21,253 nucleotides of DNA, taken from assembly GCA_963656085.1 (NCBI GenBank), contig CAVKHV010000028.1, positions 1 to 21,253 of the forward strand. The letters are read 5' to 3'. This document shows positions 7,329 through 12,888 of this stretch, in pieces. Source of the DNA: CAVALG01 sp963656085 (GTDB lineage Bacteria > Bacillota > Clostridia > Oscillospirales > Acutalibacteraceae). Numbering within the stretch: position 1 is the first letter of the stretch; each line of letters opens with the position of its first letter. The notes beneath the pieces are model-generated. The model was not told where the DNA came from. It saw only the letters and a list, made by a program, of their open reading frames with translations, and did no database searches. The position numbers and the translations under genes are program-made.

Positions 7329-7637
7329 TTATAATGTAAACAGGCTTACGTACTTCATTGCGATTTTTAATTTTTCGACCGAGCGTTTAAGCTGCCGCGA
7401 AACCGTAGACTTATTAATGCCGTACTCTTCCGCTATTTCGGTCACCGTCATTTTGTCAAAATAAAAACACTCGACGGTGCGCTGCTGTTTGGGGCTCAGT
7501 TCTTCTCTCATTGCCTGCTGCAAAGCGTTTTTCATAACCGATATGCGCCGCTTGTTGTTATCGCCGTTCTCCGTAATCTGTCTGAGCGGAAGCCGATCGC
7601 CGAACACTTCAAGGCTAAAATTAGTTCTGGTCATCAT
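7329..7637 (-). CDS. Small sigma-70 region-4-like HTH protein
   Basis: A 102-residue DNA-binding protein. The C-terminal half (LSPKQQRTVECFYFDKMTVTEIAEEYGINKSTVSRQLKRSVEKLK, residues about 49-93) is a sigma region 4 helix-turn-helix: LS..Q...........t..eIA...gi..sTVsr.l.Ra..kL. There is no region 2 and therefore no sign that it can act as a complete sigma factor. Related small proteins occur in conjugative elements and prophages of Clostridia. Two tandem ATGs (7637, 7634) lie 6 and 9 bases after GGAGG, so either could start. It overlaps the upstream gene by 17 bases and is transcribed with it from the operator-bearing promoter at 7941-7969. The role, perhaps activating element genes or a partner of the XRE/ImmA switch, is inferred. 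Confidence 0.8.
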   Translation of the reverse strand: MMTRTNFSLEVFGDRLPLRQITENGDNNKRRISVMKNALQQAMREELSPKQQRTVECFYFDKMTVTEIAEEYGINKSTVSRQLKRSVEKLKIAMKYVSLFTL

Positions 7638-7872
7638 TTATCCCCTCCGTTTCGTCAATAAATCGCACTTCGCCTTTCATATAATAGGCTGTGAGGCGGC
7701 GTGCCAGGTCACGGCAGCGCTCGGCGTCGGCATACAGGGAATTTATCCTTTTTAAAAGTGTTACCCTTTCACTGTCCGGCGCCGACGCAAGTTTTTCCCT
7801 TAAAAGCTGCACCCTGGCTGTCAGGCTTTCACAACGGCGGCGATATTGCACTCCCAATTCGTATAATGTCAT
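7621..7872 (-). CDS. Small coiled-coil protein, unknown function
   Basis: I do not recognise a family. The 83-residue protein is mostly charged helix: residues about 10-65 have heptad-like hydrophobics (YRRRCESLTARVQLLREKLA, then RVTLLKRINSLYADAERCRDLARRL), so a coiled coil is likely. The tail EGINDDQN is acidic. It has no signal peptide or membrane segment. The start ATG at 7872 has a GGAGG site 8 to 9 bases upstream. It is the first gene behind the minus-strand promoter of the divergent control region, and its end overlaps the sigma-like gene by 17 bases, so the two form a translationally coupled pair. Its position opposite an XRE/ImmA pair suggests a repressed accessory gene. Confidence 0.7.
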   Translation of the reverse strand: MTLYELGVQYRRRCESLTARVQLLREKLASAPDSERVTLLKRINSLYADAERCRDLARRLTAYYMKGEVRFIDETEGINDDQN

Positions 7873-7890
7873 TTTTTATACCTCCTTACA

Positions 7891-7907
7891 TTTCACGTTA
7901 TGTGTAA
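7891..7907. promoter_or_regulatory. Operator O1, ACAC-N5-GTGT type
   Basis: TTTCACGTTATGTGTAA is a near-palindrome centred on 7899, with half-sites TCAC and GTGT. It lies in the 5' leader of the minus-strand genes, just upstream of their ribosome binding site. It is one of three matching sites between the divergent gene pairs and is presumably bound by the XRE protein. Confidence 0.7.
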
Positions 7908-7940
7908 TTATTTCAGTCTTGCGTTTTTTTGGATGTTGTA

Positions 7941-7969
7941 ATAATAACACATATCGTGTATATAATCAA
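7941..7969 (-). promoter_or_regulatory. Sigma-A promoter for the two small minus-strand genes
   Basis: Read on the minus strand, -35 TTGATT (7969-7964), a 17-base spacer and -10 TATTAT (7946-7941). The operator O2 lies within the spacer. The expected transcript start is near 7934. Confidence 0.75.
7945..7961. promoter_or_regulatory. Operator O2, ACAC-N5-GTGT type
   Basis: TAACACATATCGTGTAT, half-sites ACAC and GTGT centred on 7953, sits inside the spacer of the minus-strand promoter, where bound repressor would block polymerase. A weaker half-match (TTAC-N5-GTGT) follows near 7988-8000. Confidence 0.72.
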
Positions 7970-8053
7970 GTATTTTTTGCTGATATTTTACATTTTGTGT
8001 AGTTTACTAAAAATTGCCACCAAGTTGCAACAACAAATACTGTTAAATAACAC

Positions 8054-8082
8054 TTGCAAATTTACACGTAATGTGTTATAAT
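8054..8082 (+). promoter_or_regulatory. Sigma-A promoter of the XRE/ImmA pair
   Basis: -35 TTGCAA (8054-8059), 17-base spacer, -10 TATAAT (8077-8082). The transcript would begin near 8089, after the ATG at 8081, which rules that ATG out and puts the XRE start at 8150. Confidence 0.85.
8062..8078. promoter_or_regulatory. Operator O3, ACAC-N5-GTGT type
   Basis: TTACACGTAATGTGTTA is an almost perfect 17-base palindrome centred on 8070, in the spacer of the XRE promoter. Its position predicts autorepression. It is the best of the three sites. Confidence 0.78.
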
Positions 8083-8149
8083 GACAAAAAGTGCAAAAAG
8101 GGTGCAAAAAACGATAAAATATTACGAAAACCAAACAGGACGGTGCAAA

Positions 8150-8545
8150 ATGGAAACATTCGGACAAAAGATTAAAAGGTTAAGGGTCAAGGCAGGACTT
8201 ACCCAGACGCAGTTGGCAAACGAACTTGGGATATCGACCAGCGCGATAAGTATGTATGAACAGGACAACCGCGAGCCGAACCGGGAGATGCTGCTTGCCT
8301 TGAGTTCTTATTTCGGCGTAGGCACCGATTATTTACTGACCGATAAGGGCGAGAAGCTTTGCGACGTCAACCAACTTTTGACGCAGTTAAAGTCCCGGCT
8401 TGACAGCGCGGACGGACTTATGCTCAACGGCGTAATGCTGGACGAGGACGACCGCTGCAAGCTGTTTGACGCGATAAAGGTGGCGGCGAACGTTATGTTT
8501 GCCGACCGCATAAATAAAAAAGAAGGAAAGGACAACAATGATTAG
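8150..8545 (+). CDS. XRE-family transcriptional repressor (ImmR/CI-like)
   Basis: A 131-residue DNA-binding protein of the HTH_3 class. Residues about 4-58 form the helix-turn-helix domain (FGQKIKRLRVKAGLTQTQLANELGISTSAISMYEQDNREPNREMLLALSSYF). The rest is a helical C-terminal region with no known enzymatic motif. I chose ATG 8150 rather than the upstream in-frame ATG at 8081 because 8081 lies inside the -10 box and an AGGA site lies 9 bases before 8150. The stop overlaps the ImmA start by 8 bases. The pairing with an ImmA-type protease follows the ICEBs1 ImmR/ImmA arrangement, in which the protease cleaves the repressor. Autoregulation through O3 is inferred from the operator position. Confidence 0.9.
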   Translation: METFGQKIKRLRVKAGLTQTQLANELGISTSAISMYEQDNREPNREMLLALSSYFGVGTDYLLTDKGEKLCDVNQLLTQLKSRLDSADGLMLNGVMLDEDDRCKLFDAIKVAANVMFADRINKKEGKDNND

Positions 8546-9002
8546 CGAACGTATTTGTAACATTGCCGACAGGATAGGCAGCGATTTCGGGACGAACGAC
8601 CCGCGCGAGCTTTGTGCAGATATGGGGATAAGTTTTTTAAGGTATGAACTGCCCGAAAGCGTCAACGGAATGTATTTTTCGGTTGGCGGACGGCAATCGG
8701 TTATTATAAACACATCTGCGGACGAGGCAATGGTACCATATTACACAGCGCACGAACTGGGGCACGCTGTGCTTCATTCGGAACTGAATTTTGCCTTTAT
8801 ATGCACAAAGACAAACCTGATCTGCGAAAAATACGAACGTGAGGCGGATCTGTTTGCGGCGTTTCTGCTTCTGCCGCACGGCGAAACCGAGGAGTACGAC
8901 GGCTGCACCGCGGCGGACATATATTCGGAAAAAGGGATACCGCTGCGCGCGGTGGAAGAATGGGCGGCGGTAAGGCACAAGGAAAAATCACAGAAAATAT
9001 AG
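8538..9002 (+). CDS. ImmA/IrrE-type zinc metallopeptidase (anti-repressor)
   Basis: A 154-residue DUF955-family protease. The zinc motif HELGH is at residues 72-76 (YYTAHELGHAVLHSE), and a downstream EREADLFAAFLLLP block supplies the expected third acidic ligand. ImmA-family proteins cleave partner XRE repressors, often after DNA damage or signalling, so the likely target is the adjacent gene product. ATG 8538 lies within the end of the XRE gene and has GGAAAGGA upstream. Soluble; no membrane segment. No integrase, relaxase or phage structural gene is nearby, so this is either a relic of a mobile element or a domesticated switch. The infC promoter begins 18 bases after the stop. Confidence 0.9.
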   Translation: MISERICNIADRIGSDFGTNDPRELCADMGISFLRYELPESVNGMYFSVGGRQSVIINTSADEAMVPYYTAHELGHAVLHSELNFAFICTKTNLICEKYEREADLFAAFLLLPHGETEEYDGCTAADIYSEKGIPLRAVEEWAAVRHKEKSQKI

Positions 9003-9020
9003 CAAAATTTATTTTAGGTA

Positions 9021-9048
9021 TTGACAAAGCCCGAAAATGTGGTACAAT
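9021..9048 (+). promoter_or_regulatory. Sigma-A promoter of the infC operon
   Basis: A consensus -35 TTGACA (9021-9026), a 16-base spacer and -10 TACAAT (9043-9048). It gives a transcript starting near 9055 with a leader of about 145 bases before the infC start. Confidence 0.85.
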
Positions 9049-9054
9049 AATACG

Positions 9055-9200
9055 GTAAATAAAGCAGAACACCGTTTTCGTTCTCACCCCAAAGTTTCGT
9101 CTTAAAGGGTTAATAGGTTGATTACAACGCCGCGATTGTGCGGCTTTGCAGGCTTATTATGCGTGAACGGTTACGTTCACGCTTTTTATTTGGAGGTGTT
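9055..9200 (+). promoter_or_regulatory. infC leader, probable L20-type autoregulatory leader
   Basis: The leader contains a small stem AGAAC/GTTCT (near 9064-9083), a CCGC/GCGG hairpin (near 9130-9143) and the terminator at 9161-9190, directly before the ribosome binding site GGAGGT (9192-9197). In Firmicutes infC-rpmI-rplT leaders, ribosomal protein L20 binds and promotes termination. The position and arrangement fit, but I did not model the L20-binding fold. Confidence 0.55.
9161..9190 (+). terminator. Attenuator before infC
   Basis: Stem GCGTGAAC (9161-9168) with GTTCACGC (9175-9182), loop GGTTAC, followed by TTTTTATTT. It lies inside the transcribed leader only two bases before the ribosome binding site, so it must be conditional. 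Confidence 0.85.
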
Positions 9201-9201
9201 A

Positions 9202-9723
9202 ATTATCAGCGGCAAAGAACTTTCAATCAACGAAGGCATCAGAGAAAAAGAGGTTCGCGTTATAGATGCGGACGGGTCACAGCTTGGCATAATGTCATCA
9301 AAAGATGCATTGGAAAAAGCGTATGACAAAGATCTTGATCTTGTAATGATGTCACCAAACGCCAAACCGCCTGTTTGCAAAATAATGGACTACGGTAAGT
9401 ACCGTTTTGACCAAGCCAAACGGGAAAAAGAAGCACGGAAGAAACAAAAAATCGTCGAGATCAAAGAGGTTCGTCTGGGACTCGGTATAGATACCCATGA
9501 CTTTGAAACAAAGGGCAACCAAGCCAGAAAATTCCTCTCGGGCGGCGATAAAGTCAAGGTTTCCATTCGCTTCAGGGGCCGTGAGATGGGTCATCCCGAA
9601 ATCGGCCACGAGATAATGAAGCGTTTTGCTGATTATTGCAGCGAAGTCGCGGTTATCGAAAAGGCGTCAAAATTGGAAGGCAGGAATATGCTTATGTTCC
9701 TCGCGCCCAAGCCGACTAAATAA
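9202..9723 (+). CDS. infC: Translation initiation factor IF-3
   Basis: IF-3 binds the 30S subunit, prevents premature subunit joining and checks the start codon. The protein matches IF-3 along its length: SINEGIREKEVRVIDADGSQLG in the N-domain, then NAKPPVCKIMDYGKYRFDQAKREKEARKKQK, the lysine-rich linker, and a C-domain with GDKVKVSIRFRGREMGHPEIG and GRNMLMFLAPKP. The start is the AUU at 9202-9204: GGAGG ends 5 bases upstream and the product MISGKELSINE aligns with Bacillus IF-3 (MISKD...INE). AUU is the rare codon through which IF-3 represses its own synthesis. A longer reading from TTG 9118 would run through the attenuator hairpin and is rejected. Length 173 residues. Confidence 0.95.
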   Translation: MISGKELSINEGIREKEVRVIDADGSQLGIMSSKDALEKAYDKDLDLVMMSPNAKPPVCKIMDYGKYRFDQAKREKEARKKQKIVEIKEVRLGLGIDTHDFETKGNQARKFLSGGDKVKVSIRFRGREMGHPEIGHEIMKRFADYCSEVAVIEKASKLEGRNMLMFLAPKPTK

Positions 9724-9752
9724 TCAGCACTTACTTTTGAGGAGGAAATAAA

Positions 9753-9956
9753 ATGGCTAAGAATAAGATCAAAACTCACAGCGGCGCTAAAAAGCGTTTT
9801 AAACTCACCAAGACCGGTAAGGTTAAACGCGCTCACGCTTACAAATCACACATTCTTAACAAAAAGACAACAAAACGCAAGAGAAATCTTCGCAAGGTTG
9901 TAGTTGCCGATGTTACTAACGTAGCAAAGGTAAAGAAAATGATCCCTTATAAATAA
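9753..9956 (+). CDS. rpmI: 50S ribosomal protein L35
   Basis: A basic 67-residue protein that starts MAKNKIKTHSGAKKRFKLTKTGKVKR, the L35 signature, and includes HAYKSHILNKKTTKRKRNLRK. A GAGGAGGAAATAAA ribosome binding stretch precedes the ATG. It lies between infC and rplT in the conserved operon. Confidence 0.98.
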   Translation: MAKNKIKTHSGAKKRFKLTKTGKVKRAHAYKSHILNKKTTKRKRNLRKVVVADVTNVAKVKKMIPYK

Positions 9957-9981
9957 GATTTAAAAACGGAGGTTTCTTACA

Positions 9982-10335
9982 ATGGCACGAGTAAAAGGCG
10001 CAATGATGACGCGCAAAAGAAGAAAAAAAGTATTAAAACTTGCCAAGGGTTATTTCGGCGCTAAATCGAAGTTATTTAAAACTGCGAAAGAAGCCGTTAT
10101 GAAGTCCGGCAACTACGCTTATATCGGACGCAGACAGAAGAAAAGAGATTTCAGAAAGCTCTGGATCACGAGGATTTCTGCCGCCGCCAAACTTAACGGT
10201 ATGAACTATTCAACATTTATGAACGGACTTAAAAAAGCCGGCATAAATATGAACCGCAAGATGCTTTCGGAAGTTGCTATTCACGACCCGGAAGGGTTTA
10301 AAGCACTTACGGAACAGGCTAAAAAAGCCCTGTAA
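9982..10335 (+). CDS. rplT: 50S ribosomal protein L20
   Basis: A primary 23S rRNA-binding protein needed for early 50S assembly; in Firmicutes it also represses its own operon through the leader upstream of infC. The 117-residue length is standard. Signature: MARVKGAMMTRKRRKKVLKLAKGYFGAKSKLF, then YAYIGRRQKKRDFRKLWI, then LNGMNYSTFMNGLKKAGI. A GGAGG site lies 10 bases before the ATG. It is the last gene of the operon, closed by a strong terminator. Confidence 0.98.
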   Translation: MARVKGAMMTRKRRKKVLKLAKGYFGAKSKLFKTAKEAVMKSGNYAYIGRRQKKRDFRKLWITRISAAAKLNGMNYSTFMNGLKKAGINMNRKMLSEVAIHDPEGFKALTEQAKKAL

Positions 10336-10356
10336 ACGGTACTGAATAAATTAATT

Positions 10357-10392
10357 ACGCCGCATTGCCTTTTGGCAATGCGGCGTGTTTTT
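10357..10392 (+). terminator. Terminator of the infC-rpmI-rplT operon
   Basis: A 13-base-pair stem (10357-10369 with 10374-10386), TTTT loop, then GTTTTTG. It lies between convergent genes; the minus side has only an interrupted T run, so it mainly serves the plus strand. Confidence 0.93.
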
Positions 10393-10402
10393 GTGATTAA
10401 GA

Positions 10403-11584
10403 TTAAAGTTCGGGTGCGATTTCCCCTGCTTTTTTAAGCGCAAATTTGGATACCGACGGGCCGATAAGTTCATAGATCAGCGTGGCGCAAAGTATGACGG
10501 CACGAATCTTGTCGGCATATTGCGGGACGACCTGCTGCGCCAAAAACGAAAGCCCGATTGCGACGCCTGCCTGCGGCAGCAGCGCCGGACCTAAGTAACG
10601 GCGGATATTTTTATCCGTCCTCATAATTCGGGCGCCGACATATGCCCCGACCCATTTCCCCGCAACACGGAGTACAATGTATATAATTCCGATAAGCCCG
10701 ACGGTCGGTAACACGCTTACCTTTAAATCAGCCCCCGAAAGGACAAAGAAAAGGCAGAAAATCGGCGGTGTGAATTGCTCAACAGCGTCAAAAACGTCGT
10801 CGGTTCTTTTGGCAATATTCGTGTATGTTGCGCTTAACATCATACAAAGCAGAAGCGCGGAAACGCCCAGCATATCGGCAATTGACGCACCGAGCAATAT
10901 GAATGCGACGGTCAGGGTAAGGCGCGCGCCCGCGGGTTTGAAGATACGCAGCGCAAGGGTGAAAACTATGCCGAGGGCAAGGCCTATCCCAAGGCTTTCG
11001 GCAACCTCGGCAAGCGGCTGCAAAACCGCTGTAACGACCGAAAGCGACCTGCCGGTTTCAAGCGTTCCTGCGATTGCGGTTGAAACGCCGAAGGCTATGA
11101 GGGCGGTGGCGTCATCAATAGCAACGACCGACAAAAGCGTTTCGGTAACCGGACCCTTTGCGCGGTATTGCTTTATTACCATAATTGTGGCGGCGGGGGC
11201 GGTTGCGGCGGCAATAGCGCCGAGACAAAGGCTGAACGGAGTGCTGCACCCTATCGCCAGAAGCCCTGCGACGACCGCGCCCACGGCTGCAAACGATTCA
11301 AAGCACGCAATAACGATAGGCATTGCGCCGACCCGTTTAAAATAACTCAGTTTGAACTCCCCGCCGACCGTGAACGCAATAAAAGCGAGCGCAATATCCG
11401 AGGCGGCGGAAATATCGGAGATACCTTTTGTACTGACAAGCCCGAGCACCGAGGGACCTATCAAAAGTCCCATTACAAGATAGCCGGTAACGTCGGGCAT
11501 TTTTATGTATTTTACCAAAAAACTGCCGAGAAGCCCTGCCAGAAGCAGGACGGCAAGTTCGCAAAGCAAATTGGCGGATAACAT
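10403..11584 (-). CDS. CPA2-family cation/proton antiporter (NapA/KefB-like)
   Basis: A 393-residue integral membrane protein of about 11 to 13 transmembrane segments that fills a typical CPA2 transport domain. Landmarks: VKYIKMPDVTGYLVMGLLIGPSVLG near the N-terminus, ATAPAATIMVIKQYRAKGPVTETLL near 127-151, and Asp157-Asp158 in SVVAIDDATALIAFG, the paired aspartates associated with electrogenic Na+/H+ or K+/H+ exchange. There is no RCK/TrkA-N domain, so nucleotide control would have to come from elsewhere. The PII-like gene upstream, ending 15 bases before this start, is the obvious candidate. The ion cannot be told from sequence. AAGGAAG lies upstream of ATG 11584. Confidence 0.88.
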   Translation of the reverse strand: MLSANLLCELAVLLLAGLLGSFLVKYIKMPDVTGYLVMGLLIGPSVLGLVSTKGISDISAASDIALAFIAFTVGGEFKLSYFKRVGAMPIVIACFESFAAVGAVVAGLLAIGCSTPFSLCLGAIAAATAPAATIMVIKQYRAKGPVTETLLSVVAIDDATALIAFGVSTAIAGTLETGRSLSVVTAVLQPLAEVAESLGIGLALGIVFTLALRIFKPAGARLTLTVAFILLGASIADMLGVSALLLCMMLSATYTNIAKRTDDVFDAVEQFTPPIFCLFFVLSGADLKVSVLPTVGLIGIIYIVLRVAGKWVGAYVGARIMRTDKNIRRYLGPALLPQAGVAIGLSFLAQQVVPQYADKIRAVILCATLIYELIGPSVSKFALKKAGEIAPEL

Positions 11585-11599
11585 TTTTACGGCACTTCC

Positions 11600-11935
11600 T
11601 TACTTTCCTGCAAATCCTTCGGCACGGTCTACCGGCACCGTAAAGGCAACGCCGCTGTACGGCTTGCCGAGGTCGACAAATTCTTTAATAGTATCGAAAA
11701 CCGTATCCACCATATCGTCGTTTACGACAGTGAACATCATTTCATTTTCCTCGCGGGCGGGTTCAAGTATCGCGCGCAGGCTGCCGAGGAAAGAACCGCC
11801 GGCGTAATTATCAAGCGCCGCTGCCGCGCCGCGGCAATCAATCATTGTTGCACCGTGCACGCCGCGGCATTCCAGTTTTTCTATTATAGGTACCATCTTT
11901 TCAACATCCTGCAATATCAGAATAACCATTTTCAT
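11600..11935 (-). CDS. PII-like signalling protein, probable antiporter regulator
   Basis: A 111-residue protein with a PII/ferredoxin-like alpha-beta pattern: MKMVILILQDVEKMVPIIEKLECRGVHGATMIDCRG, a Gly-rich connection (YAGGSFLGSLRAIL) in place of the T-loop region, and a C-terminal MMFTVVNDDMVDTVFDTIKEFV...GVAFTVPVDRAEGF. It lacks the canonical GlnB T-loop tyrosine region, so it belongs with PII-like proteins that pair with transporters (the SbtB-like group) rather than classical nitrogen regulators. ATG 11935 is chosen because the 17 residues upstream in frame are encoded by the ribosome binding region (AGGAG, 10 bases before). It lies 15 bases upstream of the antiporter and is co-transcribed with it. 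The ligand is unknown; adenine nucleotides are a family-based guess. Confidence 0.78.
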   Translation of the reverse strand: MKMVILILQDVEKMVPIIEKLECRGVHGATMIDCRGAAAALDNYAGGSFLGSLRAILEPAREENEMMFTVVNDDMVDTVFDTIKEFVDLGKPYSGVAFTVPVDRAEGFAGK

Positions 11936-11985
11936 AGGTTTGCATCTCCTTTTAAATAACGGCGGAATAAAATTCATCAAGGTCA

Positions 11986-12014
11986 ATTATATCACCGCCG
12001 CGGCAGTGTTTCAA
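11986..12014 (-). promoter_or_regulatory. Promoter of the PII-like/antiporter operon with palindromic spacer
   Basis: On the minus strand: -35 TTGAAA (12014-12009), 17-base spacer, -10 TATAAT (11991-11986). The spacer holds the 16-base near-palindrome CACTGCCGCGGCGGTG (12008-11993), seven of eight pairs matched, suggesting a repressor site. Confidence 0.78.
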
Positions 12015-12098
12015 GGGCAAACAGCAACAAAAACTGCGCCGAAAAAAACAAGGGGCTGCGCCATATATACGTGCAGCCACGTTTTTGCCTGTGCAATT

Positions 12099-12113
12099 TG
12101 CAAATAATTTGCA
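12099..12113. promoter_or_regulatory. Zur/Fur-type operator 1 (7-1-7 palindrome)
   Basis: TGCAAAT-A-ATTTGCA is a perfect 7-1-7 inverted repeat centred on 12106, the geometry of Fur, PerR and Zur boxes. It ends two bases before the -35 box. The sequence differs from the usual Bacillus Zur consensus TCGTAAT-N-ATTACGA. Confidence 0.8.
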
Positions 12114-12115
12114 TA

Positions 12116-12144
12116 TTGACAAATGCGTTGGATAAGTGTATAAT
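12116..12144 (+). promoter_or_regulatory. Sigma-A promoter of the Fur-family regulator operon
   Basis: Consensus -35 TTGACA (12116-12121), 17-base spacer, -10 TATAAT (12139-12144). It is flanked by the two Fur-type operators, giving tight metal-dependent repression. Confidence 0.9.
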
Positions 12145-12148
12145 AATT

Positions 12149-12163
12149 TGCGAACAGATTGCA
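12149..12163. promoter_or_regulatory. Zur/Fur-type operator 2 (imperfect 7-1-7)
   Basis: TGCGAAC-A-GATTGCA, centred on 12156, matches operator 1 at its outer TGC/GCA positions and pairs at five of seven positions. It covers the transcript start, 50 bases from operator 1. The outer flanks AATTTGC and GCAAATT also pair. Confidence 0.65.
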
Positions 12164-12180
12164 AATTGTGGGTGTAGTTA

Positions 12181-12573
12181 ATGGCAAAGTATTTAACCCG
12201 ACAAAGAAAACGGCTTCTTGAATATCTGGCAATACATACCGATGAACAGATGACCGTGCGGCAGATTGCCGACGCTCTTGCGACAGAAAACATCAGCATC
12301 AGCGCCGTTTATCGCAATCTATCCGCTTTGGAGGAAGATGGTATACTGAAACGCAGTATCCGAGAGAATACCAGAGAAGTCTATTATCAATACATTGCGG
12401 CAAAGAAGTGCAGAGATTGTTTGCATCTTTCCTGCCGCGTATGCGGAAAAAGCATACATTTAGACGAAACGGACACAACCCAACTGATTCAAAACACTTT
12501 GAGAAATACGGGATTTCAGATTGAAAAGACCGAAACAATCCTCTACGGCATTTGTGAGGGTTGCAGAAAATAG
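12181..12573 (+). CDS. zur: Fur-family metalloregulator, probably Zur
   Basis: A 130-residue repressor with a winged-helix N-domain (LTRQRKRLLEYLAIHTDEQMTVRQIADALATENISISAVYRNLSALEEDGILKR), where SAVYRNL is the Fur recognition-helix signature. The C-domain carries a structural zinc site with CRVCGK near residues 84-89 and CEGC near 126-129, plus an extra KCRDC pair. The context, directly upstream of a ZnuABC-type transporter with 7-1-7 operators in its own promoter, favours zinc sensing. Fur (iron) or PerR cannot be excluded from the sequence alone. The first gene of its operon; its start codon has only a weak GGGTG site. The small membrane gene starts 12 bases after its stop. Confidence 0.85.
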   Translation: MAKYLTRQRKRLLEYLAIHTDEQMTVRQIADALATENISISAVYRNLSALEEDGILKRSIRENTREVYYQYIAAKKCRDCLHLSCRVCGKSIHLDETDTTQLIQNTLRNTGFQIEKTETILYGICEGCRK

Positions 12574-12585
12574 CAGGAGGTGAGC

Positions 12586-12885
12586 ATGGTGACAAAGAAA
12601 AAACGCATTATATCCTTGGTAATCGCTGCCGCGGTCTTTTTTGCCATGCTCTATTCCGCCCTCTATATTGCGGCAGAAGCAAACCACGATTGTGTGGGCG
12701 AGAACTGCCCGATTTGCTATCAAATCAACGTATGTAAAAATACGCTTAAGAATCTCTCTTTAGCTGTTTGCGCCGTGGCTTTCGCCGCAGCGTTTACCCA
12801 TACTCTGTGCCGGAGTATTTTCTCCTGCGCAAATGTTACCCAAAGCTATACTTTGGTTTCACTCAAGGTTAAACTGACAGATTAA
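12586..12885 (+). CDS. Small Cys-rich membrane protein in the zinc locus, unknown function
   Basis: A 99-residue protein with no named family that I can confirm. It has a basic start (VTKKKRIIS) and two transmembrane segments, about residues 8-27 and 55-75. The loop between them is probably extracytoplasmic and reads ANHDCVGENCPICYQINVC, in which HxCxGxxCPxC supplies three closely spaced cysteines and a histidine: a likely metal site. I chose ATG 12586 rather than GTG 12580 because AGGAGG overlaps the GTG and lies five bases before the ATG. It is encoded 12 bases after the regulator and so under the same operators. It could be a sensor, a zinc-trapping accessory, or an inhibitor of the transporter; the sequence does not choose. 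Confidence 0.75.
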   Translation: MVTKKKRIISLVIAAAVFFAMLYSALYIAAEANHDCVGENCPICYQINVCKNTLKNLSLAVCAVAFAAAFTHTLCRSIFSCANVTQSYTLVSLKVKLTD

Positions 12886-12888
12886 AGA

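Noticed and set aside
9118..9201. An N-terminal extension of IF-3 from TTG 9118
   Set aside because: It would be encoded by the attenuator hairpin and the ribosome binding site and has no counterpart in IF-3; AUU 9202 fits the family and the spacing.
10677..11345. 222-codon plus-strand open frame opposite the antiporter
   Set aside because: The minus-strand frame encodes a clear CPA2 antiporter; the opposite frame is a compositional shadow without domain features.
12069..12086. Small hairpin ACGTG-CAGC-CACGT followed by TTTTT upstream of the Fur-like gene
   Set aside because: Only a 5-base stem, and there is no plus-strand transcript upstream for it to end; treated as chance.
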